64,000 nt of DNA from Paradevosia sp036499825 (GCA_036499825.1 DASYCZ010000015.1:1-64000), one strand, 5' to 3'. Shown: positions 1-9,126, counted from the stretch's first letter. Made by a program: numbers and translations. The notes: generated from the sequence alone by a model not told the origin.

Positions 1-255
1 GCTGAGATCGTTGAGGAACGAGTCGAGCGCGGCGTGCATGGCGGCGACGTCGCGGGTGTCGTCGAGGCGGTCGACATCGGCGGTCATCAGCACGAGGACG
101 GTAACGACGAGGCCTGCACTGGCGGCATAAAGCAGGAAGGCCGGCAGCGCCACGGACAGGGCAAAGCCCCGCAGCGGCTTTTCGCCGAAGGGGTGCGCCA
201 GATCGATCGCCGGAGCGGCGCCCTTACGCGATAATTTTCCCGAGGCCCTGGCCAA
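1..255 (-). CDS. Membrane protein N-terminus, probable signalling protein (partial)
   Basis: This reading frame runs off the window's left edge, so only about 85 N-terminal residues are visible. It starts at TTG (255), with GAAGGA 9 bases upstream. A basic, hydrophilic N-terminus of about 35 residues precedes one strong membrane segment (SVALPAFLLYAASAGLVVTV and following). After it comes a helix rich in Asp, Arg and Ala (DVDRLDDTRDVAAMHAAL). One membrane helix followed by a charged helix is usual for extracytoplasmic sensor domains of bacterial signalling proteins (CHASE-type GGDEF/EAL proteins or kinases), but the output domain is outside the window. The Shine-Dalgarno lies in one arm of a perfect 7-bp inverted repeat (264-284), so translation might be damped by mRNA folding. 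The family assignment is a guess. Confidence 0.5.
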   Translation of the reverse strand, partial: MARASGKLSRKGAAPAIDLAHPFGEKPLRGFALSVALPAFLLYAASAGLVVTVLVLMTADVDRLDDTRDVAAMHAALDSFLNDLS

Positions 256-344
256 GGCGCATAGTCCTTCAACAGCCGAAGGACGCAAAATAGCCGGGCA
301 GGCTTAATTTCCGCCTAAGCGAAAAACCGGAGCGGCGGCCCCTC

Positions 345-1201
<857 letters not shown>

Positions 1202-1205
<4 letters not shown>

Positions 1206-2047
1206 GGCTTGGCCCAGGCCTCCTGCATGCGGAAATCGGCTACCGTGGGCAGCCGGTCGCCCTTGGCATTTTCGGGCAGGGCCGACAGCAAAGCGCGCGT
1301 GTAGGTGCTCTTGGGACTTTCGAAGAGGCTGAGCACATCGGCCTCCTCCATCTTGTGGCCCTGATATTGCACGATGACGCGGTCGGCGGTTTCGGCGACG
1401 ACGCCCATGTCATGGGTGATCATGATCAGCCCCATGCCGTGCTCGGCCTGCAGCCTCATCAAGAGATCGAGGATCTGCTTCTGGATGGTGACATCGAGCG
1501 CGGTGGTGGGCTCATCGGCAATCAACAGTTTCGGATTGCAGGCGATGGCGATGGCGATCATGACCCGCTGGCACTGGCCGCCCGACATCTGGTGCGGGAA
1601 GGCGCCGAGCCGGTCTGCGCCATCGGCCAGCCCGACCAGCCGCAGCAGTTCGATGGCGCGGGCGCGGCGCTGTGCCTTGTCGAGATCGGTATGCTGGCGC
1701 AGCGTTTCCATGATCTGGAAGCCGACGGTAAAGCACGGGTTGAGGCTCGCCACCGGCTCCTGGAAGATCATGGCGATGTCGCGCCCGATGATCTTGCGCC
1801 GGTCAGCATCGCTCATGTGCAGCAGGTCCTGGCCCTCGAATTCCATCTTGTCGGCGGTGACCGTGGCGGTATTGGGCAGCAGGCCCATCACCGCCAGCAT
1901 GGCCACGGATTTGCCGGAGCCGGATTCCCCCACGATGGCGAGCACTTCGCGCGGCTCGATGGTGAGGTCTATGCCTTCGACGGCCATGAACAGGCCGACA
2001 CTGGTGTCGAAGCCGACCGAAAGGTTCCTGATTTCGAGAAGCGGCAT
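1202..2047 (-). CDS. dppD: Dipeptide ABC transporter ATP-binding protein DppD
   Basis: Second ATPase of the dipeptide importer, expected to form a heterodimer with DppF under the DppBC permeases. The 281 residues contain Walker A GESGSGKSV (40-48), the Q-loop MIFQEP, the signature MSGGQCQR (154-161), Walker B LLIADEP and the switch histidine in MITHDMG. The C-terminus keeps the subfamily motif YTRALLSALP, but the Cys-rich iron-sulfur tail described for some DppD proteins is not seen. It starts at ATG 2047, 83 bases downstream of an unrelated membrane gene that separates it from dppC. Its stop overlaps the dppF start. Confidence 0.92.
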
Positions 2048-2070
2048 GGGCGTTACCTGGTAGGGCGGCG

Positions 2071-2132
2071 TTGCGGCGGGACGCCGGAGGGACTATATTT
2101 CGGGTGAAGGTTGTGGACCACAGGAGGCGATC
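2071..2132 (+). promoter_or_regulatory. Candidate plus-strand promoter and strong ribosome binding site
   Basis: On the strand opposite the dpp operon there is TTGCGG (2071-2076), a 17-base gap, then TATATT (2094-2099), five of six matches to the -10 consensus. AGGAGG (2122-2127) follows, 5 bases before the ATG at 2133. All parts are in the right order and spacing. In GC-rich DNA a chance match cannot be excluded. Confidence 0.35.
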
Positions 2133-2865
2133 ATGGCTCGTTCAGACGCGCAGTCGCAGACAAAGCCGAAGCCGGCCCAGAAGCCGCAGCAGCCGACGAA
2201 CCAGACATCCCTGGAACGGCCAGGGACGTTTGCGCCACGTACGGCATATTAGCGTCCCGCTGCCGGGATTTCAGCTTCAGGGCATCCTCGAGCCGCGCGT
2301 TGAGACGCGCGGCTGTATTTTTGAGCGTGGCCAGGACGCCATAATATGAGCGCACCATCTCGATCTTGCGATCGGCCGGCAGGGCGGCAAAGCGGTCGGT
2401 GCGCAAATCCTCGGCGGTAAGGGTCGCCAGCGACAGCTGGCGGAAGTAATCCACCGTCACCCGGATGACGTCATGGTCGAGCAGCGCGATGTCGCGCTCG
2501 ATGGCGTCGAACAGGATGCTTTGCACCTGCTTGACCACGAAGGGCGTATAGGGCGGCTGCGTCCAGCGCCCGTTCTCGATTTTCTGCACCACGCTCTCGC
2601 AGATGGCATCGAGCTGGCCATATTGGTTGAGCTCATACCAATGAGCCCGGGCCTCGGCGCGCAGCGCACCCTGCAGGTCGCGGGTCTTTTCCTCGCGCAA
2701 GAGGCGCTGCACCCGGCGGTCGGCGGCGCGGTTGCGGCCATAGGCGAAGCTGGCCAACAGGCCCGTCAGCACGATGCCGATGAGCGCAAAGCCGCCCTGG
2801 ATGGCCGCCGCCTGCAGCGGGGGACTGGTGAGGCCGAGGTAAGCGAGCCAGACCGTGATATCCAT
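2131..2865 (-). CDS. Unknown membrane-anchored protein inserted in the dpp operon
   Basis: I do not recognise this 244-residue protein. It has one clear membrane helix (about 19-42), then a basic stretch (YGRNRAADRRVQRLLREEK) that should lie in the cytoplasm, then a mostly helical soluble region of about 150 residues. The last 35 residues are Ala/Ser-rich and probably disordered. The ATG lies one base after the dppC stop codon, so it is translationally coupled to dppC, and dppD follows 83 bases later. A fifth, non-transporter gene between the permease and ATPase genes is not part of the usual dppABCDF order. It may be an accessory factor of the importer or a passenger gene. The true C-terminus is uncertain because a small antisense frame overlaps it. 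Confidence 0.65.
   Translation of the reverse strand: MDITVWLAYLGLTSPPLQAAAIQGGFALIGIVLTGLLASFAYGRNRAADRRVQRLLREEKTRDLQGALRAEARAHWYELNQYGQLDAICESVVQKIENGRWTQPPYTPFVVKQVQSILFDAIERDIALLDHDVIRVTVDYFRQLSLATLTAEDLRTDRFAALPADRKIEMVRSYYGVLATLKNTAARLNARLEDALKLKSRQRDANMPYVAQTSLAVPGMSGSSAAAASGPASALSATARLNEP
2133..2252 (+). CDS. Possible 39-residue small protein antisense to the dpp operon
   Basis: ATG at 2133 opens a 39-codon frame that ends in TAG at 2252. It has a perfect AGGAGG ribosome binding site and a plausible promoter upstream. The product is hydrophilic and rich in Gln, Pro, Lys and Thr (TKPKPAQKPQQPTNQTS), ending FAPRTAY, with no membrane segment or known domain. It overlaps, on the opposite strand, the low-complexity Ala/Ser-rich C-terminus of the unknown membrane gene at 2131-2865. 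Either frame's composition could be a shadow of the other. I cannot assign a function. The signals for initiation are the only positive evidence. Confidence 0.35.
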   Translation: MARSDAQSQTKPKPAQKPQQPTNQTSLERPGTFAPRTAY

Positions 2866-2866
2866 C

Positions 2867-3787
2867 TCAGCTCCGCTTCAGCCTTGGATCGAGCGCATCG
2901 CGCAGGCCATCGCCCATCAGGTTGATGGCGAGCACGGTGATGAGGATGGCAAGGCCCGGGAAGGTCACCACCCACCAGGCCCTGAGGATGAGATCGCGGG
3001 AATCGGCCAGCATGGTGCCCCATTCGGGGGTCGGCGGCTGTGCGCCGAGACCGAGAAAACCGAGGGCGGCCGCCTCGAGGATGGCGTTGGAAAAGCTCAA
3101 CGTGCCCTGAACGATGAGGGGCGCCACGCAGTTGGGCAGGATGGTGACGAACATCAGCCGCAGATGGCTGGCGCCCACGACCTTGGCGGACGTTACGTAA
3201 TCGCGGTTCTTCTCGGCCATCACGGCGGCGCGGGTCAGGCGGGCGAAATGCGGCTGCAGGACCAGCGCGATGGCGATCATGGAGTTGAACAGGCCGCGGC
3301 CCAGCACCGAAACCAGCACCAGCGCCAATAGCAGCGAGGGGAAGGCGAGGATGATGTCCATGATGCGCATGATCAGCGCATCGACCCAGCCGCGGCAGTA
3401 GCCGGCGAGGAGGCCAAGGATGACACCGGAGATCATGGCGGCGCAAACGACGACGAGGCCGATCATCAGCGAATAGCGGGCGCCGTGCATGAGCCGCGAT
3501 AAAATATCGCGGCCGACCGCATCGGTGCCCAGCAGATAGGCCTGACGGCCGCCATCGAGCCATGAGGGCGGCACCAGGATCGCGTCCTTGAACTGGATCG
3601 TCGGGTCATAGGGCGCGATCCAGGGGGCGAACAGCGCCATCAGCACCAGCAGGATGAACACCACCAGCCCGAGCACGGCGCCCTTGTTGACGGAGAAATA
3701 GTGCCAGAACTCGCGGAAGGCGGCGCTGCGCGACGGCGCCACGGCGATCGGCACGTCGGTGGAGATTTCGGTGGGAGCGTCGGTCAT
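2867..3787 (-). CDS. dppC: Dipeptide ABC transporter permease DppC
   Basis: Inner-membrane permease of the dipeptide importer, pairing with DppB. The 306-residue protein has a cytoplasmic N-terminal tail, a first membrane helix (KGAVLGLVVFILLVLMALFAPWI), the OppC-type periplasmic segment with AYLLGTDAVGRDILSRLMHGAR, and then the five-helix BPD_transp_1 core. The ATPase-contacting EAA loop is seen as MAEKNRDYVTSAKVVGAS. The gene starts at ATG 3787, overlaps the dppB stop by 4 bases, and is followed after one base by the unknown membrane gene. Confidence 0.93.
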   Translation of the reverse strand: MTDAPTEISTDVPIAVAPSRSAAFREFWHYFSVNKGAVLGLVVFILLVLMALFAPWIAPYDPTIQFKDAILVPPSWLDGGRQAYLLGTDAVGRDILSRLMHGARYSLMIGLVVVCAAMISGVILGLLAGYCRGWVDALIMRIMDIILAFPSLLLALVLVSVLGRGLFNSMIAIALVLQPHFARLTRAAVMAEKNRDYVTSAKVVGASHLRLMFVTILPNCVAPLIVQGTLSFSNAILEAAALGFLGLGAQPPTPEWGTMLADSRDLILRAWWVVTFPGLAILITVLAINLMGDGLRDALDPRLKRS

Positions 3788-4794
3788 CGTTGCACCCTGA
3801 TGCGCGGATTGATCACCGCATAGAGGATATCGACCACCAGGTTCACCACCATCACGATCAGCGCCACGATCAGCAGGCCGCCCTGCACCACCGCATAGTC
3901 ACGCTTGCCGATGGCATCGATCATCCATTTGCCGATGCCGGGCCAGGAAAAGATGGTTTCGGTGAGCACGGCGCCGGCCATCAGCATGCCGACCTGCAGG
4001 CCGATGGTGGTGATCACCGGGATCAGCGCATTGCGGAAGGCGTGCAGGCCGACGACACGGCGCGGCGACAGGCCCTTGGAGCGGGCGGTGCGCACATAGT
4101 CCTCGCCCAGGACTTCGAGCATGGCCGAGCGCGTCTGGCGCGCGATGATGGCCAGCGGAATGGTGCCCAGCACGATGGCGGGCAGGATGAGATGCGACAG
4201 CGCCGACTGGAAGGCGCCCTTCTGCCCCGACAACAGGCTGTCGATGAGCATGAAGCCGGTGACGGGCTTGAAGAAATATTGCAGGTCGATGCGGCCGGAA
4301 ACCGGCGTCCAGTGCAGCATGCCGGAAAACACGATGATGAGCAGCAGGCCCCACCAGAAGATGGGCATGGAAAAGCCGATGAGCGCGGTGCCGGTCAGCA
4401 GCTGGTCGAGCCAGGTGCCGCGCTTGACCGCCGCCAGGATGCCGGCCGGAATGCCCAGCCCGATGGCGAGGATCATGGCGACGAGCGACAGTTCCAGCGT
4501 TGCGGGGAACAGCGTCCTGAACTGCTGCAGCACCGGGGTCTTGGTGGTGATCGAGATGCCGAAATCGCCATGCAGCACACCGCCCACATAGCCGAAATAC
4601 TGCTCCCAGATGGGGCGATCGAAGCCGAAGGCATGCATCAGTTCGGCATGGCGTTCCGGCGTCATGATGTGCTCGCCCGAAAGCAGGGCGACGGGATCGC
4701 CGGAGAGCAGGCGAATGAGGCCGAATGAAACGATGGTTATGCCGATAAGCGTCGGCACCACCAGGACAAGGCGTCGGAAGAGGAAACTCAGCAT
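3784..4794 (-). CDS. dppB: Dipeptide ABC transporter permease DppB
   Basis: Inner-membrane permease partner of DppC. The OppB/DppB family N-terminus is plain: MLSFLFRRLVLVVPTLIGITIVSFGLIRLLSGDP, followed by a long periplasmic segment and the permease core with the EAA-type loop EDYVRTARSKGLSPRRVV. I take ATG 4794, because family members begin just before the first membrane helix. An in-frame ATG at 4809 would add five residues. Neither start has a strong ribosome binding site. A stable hairpin with a T-run lies between dppA and this gene, so dppB and downstream genes probably get less transcript than dppA. Confidence 0.93.
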   Translation of the reverse strand: MLSFLFRRLVLVVPTLIGITIVSFGLIRLLSGDPVALLSGEHIMTPERHAELMHAFGFDRPIWEQYFGYVGGVLHGDFGISITTKTPVLQQFRTLFPATLELSLVAMILAIGLGIPAGILAAVKRGTWLDQLLTGTALIGFSMPIFWWGLLLIIVFSGMLHWTPVSGRIDLQYFFKPVTGFMLIDSLLSGQKGAFQSALSHLILPAIVLGTIPLAIIARQTRSAMLEVLGEDYVRTARSKGLSPRRVVGLHAFRNALIPVITTIGLQVGMLMAGAVLTETIFSWPGIGKWMIDAIGKRDYAVVQGGLLIVALIVMVVNLVVDILYAVINPRIRVQR

Positions 4795-4810
4795 CTTGCA
4801 ATCAGACAAA

Positions 4811-4847
4811 ACGGGCCGGATGGGACAGTATGCCCCGGCCGGCCCGT
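4811..4847 (-). terminator. Hairpin with T-run between dppA and dppB
   Basis: Read on the minus strand, ACGGGCC and GGCCCGT form a perfect stem (extended by CGG/CCG with small mismatches) around a roughly 20-base loop, followed directly by TTTTGTCTGATT. It lies just after the dppA stop codon. As in many binding-protein operons, a leaky terminator or RNA-stabilising hairpin here would give more DppA than permease. Confidence 0.6.
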
Positions 4848-4858
4848 AAAGCCCAAGC

Positions 4859-6454
4859 CTATTCGGCTTTATCGACGCCGTCGAAGCGATGCACGCCCAA
4901 CGGATCCATGACGAAACCCGAGACCTTGGTGCTCATGGGCATGAACACCTTCGAGTGAGCGATGGGGAACCACGGCGCCTGATCGTGGAAGATCACCTCG
5001 GCCTGCTGGTAGAGCTTGGTGCGCTCGGCGACATCGGTTGTGAGCTTGGCCTTCTGGATCAGGTCTTCGAAGTCCTTGTTGCACCAGTTGGCGCGGTTGT
5101 TGCCGGGCACGGCGTCACAGCCGAGCAGCACGGCCATGAAGTTGTCCGGATCGCCATTGTCACCGGTCCAGCCGAGCTGCACGGCACCGTCGCGTTCGAC
5201 CTTGCCGGATTGGTCGAGATACTGGGCCCAATCCATGGTGGTGATGTCGGCGGTGATGCCGATGGCGGCGAGATCGGCCTGCATCAGCTCGGCCATGCGC
5301 TTGCCATTTGGGTTGTAGGGACGCGACACCGGCATCGCCCAGATCTTCATGGCGAGGTTGGTGACACCGGCATCGGCCAGCATCTGCTTGGCCTTGGCCG
5401 GATCATAGGGATCGGCCTGGATGTCCTTGTCGTAACCCCACATGGTGGGCGGGATCGGGTTCACGGCCGGGGTGGCGTTGCCCTGATAGACGGCGTCGAT
5501 GATGGCCTGCTTGTTGAAGGCCATGTTGAGGGCCTTGCGGACCTCGACCTTGTCGAAGGGCGCCTGCTGGGTGTTGTAGGCGAGGAAGGCGACGTTGAGG
5601 CCTTCCTGCTCATCGACCTTGAGGTTGGTGTCGGCCTTGAGGTCGGCGATATCGGCCGGGTTCGGATAGGCCATGATATCGCATTCGCCGGCCTTGAGCT
5701 TTTGCGCGCGCACGGCGGCATCGGCGGTGATGGCGAAGACCAGGTCATCGATCTTCTGAACACCCGCATAGTAGTCCGGGTTGGCCTTGTAGCGGATGAC
5801 GGCATCCTGCTGGTAATCGACGAAGGTGTAGGGGCCGGTGCCGACCGGCTGCTGGTTGAACAGCTCCTTGGTGCCGGCAGCGTCGAGCTTGTCGGCATAT
5901 TCCTTGGAAACGATGGAGGCGAAATCCATGCCCAGGTCGGCGAGGAACGCCGCATCGGGCCGGTTCAGCGTGAACTTGACGGTCAGGTCATCGACCTTCT
6001 CGATGGACTTGATCAGGTCGGGAAAGCTCATGGAATTGAAATATTCCCAGGAGATGCCGGTGATGTACTGGTACCAGGGGCCGGTCTTGTCCTGCTGGCG
6101 CTGGAACGAGAAGACCACGTCATCGGCATTGAGCGTACGGGTCGGGGTGAAATAATCGGTGGTCTGGAATTTCACGCCCGGACGCAGGTGGAACGTATAG
6201 GTGAGGCTGTCGTCCGACACATCCCAGCTCGAGGCGAGGCCGGGGCTGAGCGTCGTCTTGCCGTGGTCGAACTCGACCAGGCGCGAATAGACCGTGCGCG
6301 ACGACGCATCGAACGTGGTGCCGGCCGTATAGGGGCCGGGGTCGAAGCCTTCGGGCGAGCCCTCCGAGCAATAGACGAGGGTCTTGGCTTCGGCTGCGCC
6401 GCCCAGGACGGCGACGAGCGCCGTGGCGGCGAGCAATGACTTCATGAAACGCAT
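4859..6454 (-). CDS. dppA: Periplasmic dipeptide-binding protein DppA
   Basis: Substrate-binding lipid-free periplasmic protein that hands di- and tripeptides (in some bacteria also haem) to DppBCDF. The mature N-terminus KTLVYCSEGSPEGFDPGPYT is close to the E. coli DppA sequence I recall, and SBP_bac_5 features such as DVVFSFQRQ and the Asp-rich GDNGDPDNF ligand region are present. I set the start at ATG 6454. It gives a typical 23-residue signal peptide (MRFMKSLLAATALVAVLGGAAEA) and has GGGAG 8 bases upstream. The frame stays open further upstream, but that part looks noncoding. The product is 531 residues. It heads the operon, with a hairpin separating it from dppB. Confidence 0.95.
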   Translation of the reverse strand: MRFMKSLLAATALVAVLGGAAEAKTLVYCSEGSPEGFDPGPYTAGTTFDASSRTVYSRLVEFDHGKTTLSPGLASSWDVSDDSLTYTFHLRPGVKFQTTDYFTPTRTLNADDVVFSFQRQQDKTGPWYQYITGISWEYFNSMSFPDLIKSIEKVDDLTVKFTLNRPDAAFLADLGMDFASIVSKEYADKLDAAGTKELFNQQPVGTGPYTFVDYQQDAVIRYKANPDYYAGVQKIDDLVFAITADAAVRAQKLKAGECDIMAYPNPADIADLKADTNLKVDEQEGLNVAFLAYNTQQAPFDKVEVRKALNMAFNKQAIIDAVYQGNATPAVNPIPPTMWGYDKDIQADPYDPAKAKQMLADAGVTNLAMKIWAMPVSRPYNPNGKRMAELMQADLAAIGITADITTMDWAQYLDQSGKVERDGAVQLGWTGDNGDPDNFMAVLLGCDAVPGNNRANWCNKDFEDLIQKAKLTTDVAERTKLYQQAEVIFHDQAPWFPIAHSKVFMPMSTKVSGFVMDPLGVHRFDGVDKAE

Positions 6455-6550
6455 GAGCGGATCTCCCAATCCTGTTTGGCGCCGCGGCATTCCAGGGCTG
6501 CGGCTTCGTTGGGAGAAAAGCCTGTTTTTTTGTGAGGCGCAATGGGGGAG

Positions 6551-6570
6551 TTTTTCCAATTGGTCAAATT
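6551..6570 (-). promoter_or_regulatory. Possible dppA promoter/operator
   Basis: About 100 bases before the dppA start the GC content drops. On the minus strand TTGACC (6567-6562) resembles a -35 box and overlaps the 8-bp palindrome CCAATTGG (6556-6563). The matching -10 (CATTGC at 17-base spacing) is poor. The palindrome could be a regulator site. Weak evidence. Confidence 0.25.
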
Positions 6571-6675
6571 TCATGGCATTGAAACGATTGTTTTGAGTGC
6601 AGGCCCTTGCGGCCAAGGCGGTTGCCTGATGGCCGGCGGCCTGCCACACTCAGCCATCACAATCCGTCCAGCGTC

Positions 6676-7080
6676 ATGACCCAGAGCATCGCCACCATCG
6701 CCCTCGTGGTCGCCGACTACGACGACGCCATCGCGTTCTATCGCGACCGGCTCGGCTTTGAGGTGATCGAGGATACCGACCTCGGCGCGGGCAAACGCTG
6801 GGTGCTGGTGTCGCCGCCGGGCAATGGTGGCGCCAGGCTGCTTTTGGCCAAGGCCAGCGATGCGCGCCAGCAGGAGGCCATCGGCAACCAGGCGGGCGGC
6901 CGCGTCGGCTTCTTTCTCGAAACCGACGACCTGGCCCGCGATCATGCCGCCTATGTGGTGGCGGGGGTGAGTTTTATTCGCGCGCCGGTGACCGAGGCCT
7001 ATGGCACGGTGGCGGTTTTCGCCGATCTTTACGGCAATCGCTGGGACCTGATCGAACCCAAGCGCCTGCCTGACGTTTAG
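6676..7080 (+). CDS. VOC (glyoxalase/bleomycin-resistance) family protein
   Basis: A 134-residue cytoplasmic protein with the vicinal-oxygen-chelate fold. The first beta-alpha-beta module (IATIALVVADYDDAIAFYRDRLGFEVIED) and the second, with FADLYGNRWDLIEP near the C-terminus, are visible. In this family the metal ligands are usually one His or Gln near each N-terminal strand and a Glu near each C-terminal strand. Here the C-terminal Glu is present but the first-strand position is occupied by Ala-Leu-Val, so metal binding is doubtful. Start at ATG 6676 fits the domain boundary. The gene lies 28 bases before an aldo/keto reductase on the same strand, so the two may be co-transcribed. The substrate is unknown. 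Confidence 0.8.
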   Translation: MTQSIATIALVVADYDDAIAFYRDRLGFEVIEDTDLGAGKRWVLVSPPGNGGARLLLAKASDARQQEAIGNQAGGRVGFFLETDDLARDHAAYVVAGVSFIRAPVTEAYGTVAVFADLYGNRWDLIEPKRLPDV

Positions 7081-7108
7081 CCCTTTGTTACTTTTCAGGA
7101 GACATTCC

Positions 7109-8035
7109 ATGCCCAGACGCCCGCTCGGCCGTTCCGAAATCGTCCTCGAACCGCTGGTTTTCGGCGGCAATGTGTTCGGCTGGACGCTGGAAGAGGACAA
7201 GGCCTTCGCCGTACTCGACGCCTATGTGGCCGCCGGCTTCAACGCCATCGACACCGCCGACGTCTATGGCAAGGGCAAGTCCGAGACCATTTTGGGCAAA
7301 TGGATGAAGGCCCGCGCCAACCGCGCCAATATCTTGTTGTTCACCAAGGTGGGCTCGGAAATGGCGCCGGGCAAGACGGGCCTGTCGGCCAAATACATCC
7401 AGTCGGCATTCGAGGCCTCGCTGGAGCGGCTGCAGACCGACTATGTGGATCTCTACCAGTGCCACAAGCCCGACCCGGAAACGCCGCTCGAGGAAACCAT
7501 GGGCGCCCTCGACGTGCTGGTGCGCGAGGGCCGCGTGCGCGCCATCGGGGCCTCCAACTTCACCCCGGAGCTGATCGAGGAAGGCGTCGACATCGCCGTC
7601 AAGAAGACGCTGACCCGCTTCGAGAGCGAGCAGCCCGAATATAATCTCTACAGCCGCAGCCGCTTCGAAGGCCCGGTGCAGGACACCTGCATCAAGCACG
7701 AGATCGGCGTGATCCCCTATTTCAGCCTGGCGGCAGGGTTCCTGACCGGCAAATACCGCTCGGCGGCCGATTTCGGCAAAAGCGCGCGCGGCGCCCGCAT
7801 GGAAAAGTATCTCGATGCCAAGGGCATGAAGATCCTCGCCGCACTGGACCAGGTCGCCGGGGAAACCGGCGCGACGCCGGCCGAGATTTCCCTTGCCTGG
7901 CTCGTAGCCCAGCCCGGCGTTACGGCGCCGATCGCCTCGGCCACATCGGTCGAGCAGGTCGAAAGCCTCGCCAAGGGCGTGAAACTGGAATTGTCCGCCG
8001 CGCAATTGCAGGTGCTGACCGACGCTGGGGAATGA
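7109..8035 (+). CDS. Aldo/keto reductase
   Basis: NADPH-type aldo/keto reductase of 308 residues, a single TIM barrel. The catalytic tetrad can be traced: Asp and Tyr in DTADVYGKGKSE, Lys in LLFTKVGSEM, and His in VDLYQCHKPDPETPL. The C-terminal cofactor region is SLAWLVAQPGVTAPIASATSVEQVESL. The start is ATG 7109, with CAGGAG upstream. It resembles the large group of general-stress or sugar-aldehyde reductases (YajO/Tas-like). The physiological substrate cannot be read from the sequence. It probably forms a short operon with the VOC gene before it and converges on the aldose dehydrogenase gene, with an inverted repeat between the two. Confidence 0.88.
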   Translation: MPRRPLGRSEIVLEPLVFGGNVFGWTLEEDKAFAVLDAYVAAGFNAIDTADVYGKGKSETILGKWMKARANRANILLFTKVGSEMAPGKTGLSAKYIQSAFEASLERLQTDYVDLYQCHKPDPETPLEETMGALDVLVREGRVRAIGASNFTPELIEEGVDIAVKKTLTRFESEQPEYNLYSRSRFEGPVQDTCIKHEIGVIPYFSLAAGFLTGKYRSAADFGKSARGARMEKYLDAKGMKILAALDQVAGETGATPAEISLAWLVAQPGVTAPIASATSVEQVESLAKGVKLELSAAQLQVLTDAGE

Positions 8036-8057
8036 TGCTGCAGTAAGCCGGGGCTGT

Positions 8058-8168
8058 TGCCCACCCCACTCTCAATCCCTCCCCATCCAGGGGAGGGAGA
8101 CGTTGACTGCGATGCCGGTGTCTGTCGTTTCCCTCTCCCCTGTGGGGGACTAGAGGTGGGAGTGGGCG
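8058..8168. repeat. Family A inverted repeat, copy 1
   Basis: C-rich left arm (CAATCCCTCCCC, then GGGGAGGGAG) and a roughly complementary right arm (CCCTCTCCCCTGTGGGGG, then GGTGGGAGTGGG) flank about 35 unique bases. Each arm is itself a small hairpin. The copy is diverged from those in the rhamnose locus. It lies between two convergent genes (stops at 8035 and 8188), where it may act as a bidirectional terminator. Confidence 0.6.
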
Positions 8169-8187
8169 GCTAAGCCCCAACCGTCCG

Positions 8188-9126
8188 TTACCAGTAGAAC
8201 TCCTCGACATTTTCCCGCGCGCCCAAGAGGAACGCATCGGCGAGCAGGCGCAGTGGCGTGCCGTGGGTGTCGCTTTTCTTCTTCTTCAAAAGTTCGGCGA
8301 AGCGCTCATAGATGCGCTCATACTCTTCCGAAGGATTGGCTATCCTGGTGTTGCCGTTGACCTTGAGCACCGTGCCGCCCTTTTCGAGCAGAAGCTGATC
8401 GCCGTTGAGGGTTTCGATGGCGATGGTCCATATCTCGCCGCTCTCTTCCAGCCAGTTGAAGCCGGCGCTCATCCGCGGGGCGTGGCTCTCGGCGGATTTG
8501 AAGATGATTTCGGCATCGACGGGCGTCTGCCGGTTGGCGGGAAATTTCAGCGCCGCACTTTCGACGAAGACCGGGAACGGCATGATCCTGGTGAAGATCG
8601 ACAGCGCATTGATGCCCGGATCGCAGACGCCGAAGCCGCCCGGCTGCCACACCCAATCCTGGCCGGGATGCCATTTCCTGACGCTTTCGCGCCAGTCGAT
8701 GCGCACCGATCTGACGCCGCGCTTACGAAGGATGGAGCGGGCCTTGTCGACGGCCTCGTTATATTGGCTGTGCCAGGTCTGGAAGAGAACGCGCCTGTGC
8801 TTTTTGGCGTAGGCGACAAGGTCGTCGAATTCCGAAATGGTCGGGGTCGGCGGCTTTTCCATCAGCACGTCCTTACCGGCATCGATGGCCTCGCGGACGA
8901 TGGCGTGGCGGACCGATGGGGGCGTGCAGACGGCGACGAGGCCGATCTCAGGCATGGCCTTGTAGAGTTCGGCGGGGGTCCGGAAGACCGGCACGTCGCC
9001 ATGGCCGATGCCGCGCGTCGACACACAGGCGGCCAGCACGAAATCGTCGCTCTTGTCGATCACCGGCAGGTGCTGATCGATGGAAATCTTGCCGATGCCG
9101 ATGACGGCGATCTTCTTTCTGGCCAC
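8188..9126 (-). CDS. Aldose 1-dehydrogenase, Gfo/Idh/MocA family (L-arabinose / D-galactose type)
   Basis: NAD(P)-dependent enzyme expected to oxidise L-arabinose or D-galactose to the lactone, the first step of a non-phosphorylative sugar pathway. The 312 residues start with a Rossmann fold whose VIGIGKISIDQHLP has the form seen in L-arabinose 1-dehydrogenase (Azospirillum) and D-galactose 1-dehydrogenase. The catalytic Lys region DVLMEKPPTPT follows. The C-terminal domain carries the subfamily blocks FQTWHSQYN, KWHPGQDWVWQPGGFGVCDPGINALS and LRLLADAFLLG. The start is GTG 9126 with AGGGAG upstream. Neighbours give no lactonase or dehydratase, so the pathway is not complete here. Substrate choice between the two sugars cannot be made from sequence. 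Confidence 0.82.
   Translation of the reverse strand: MARKKIAVIGIGKISIDQHLPVIDKSDDFVLAACVSTRGIGHGDVPVFRTPAELYKAMPEIGLVAVCTPPSVRHAIVREAIDAGKDVLMEKPPTPTISEFDDLVAYAKKHRRVLFQTWHSQYNEAVDKARSILRKRGVRSVRIDWRESVRKWHPGQDWVWQPGGFGVCDPGINALSIFTRIMPFPVFVESAALKFPANRQTPVDAEIIFKSAESHAPRMSAGFNWLEESGEIWTIAIETLNGDQLLLEKGGTVLKVNGNTRIANPSEEYERIYERFAELLKKKKSDTHGTPLRLLADAFLLGARENVEEFYW

Noticed and set aside
2131..2230. Frameshift or gene fusion at the end of the unknown dpp-linked gene
   Set aside because: The low-complexity tail could suggest a frameshifted end, but no alternative frame gives a domain, so I kept the single open frame.
6571..7200. Long minus-strand frame over the first VOC gene
   Set aside because: It is a shadow of the plus-strand VOC and aldo/keto reductase genes: no recognisable domain, and composition typical of complement of a GC-rich gene.
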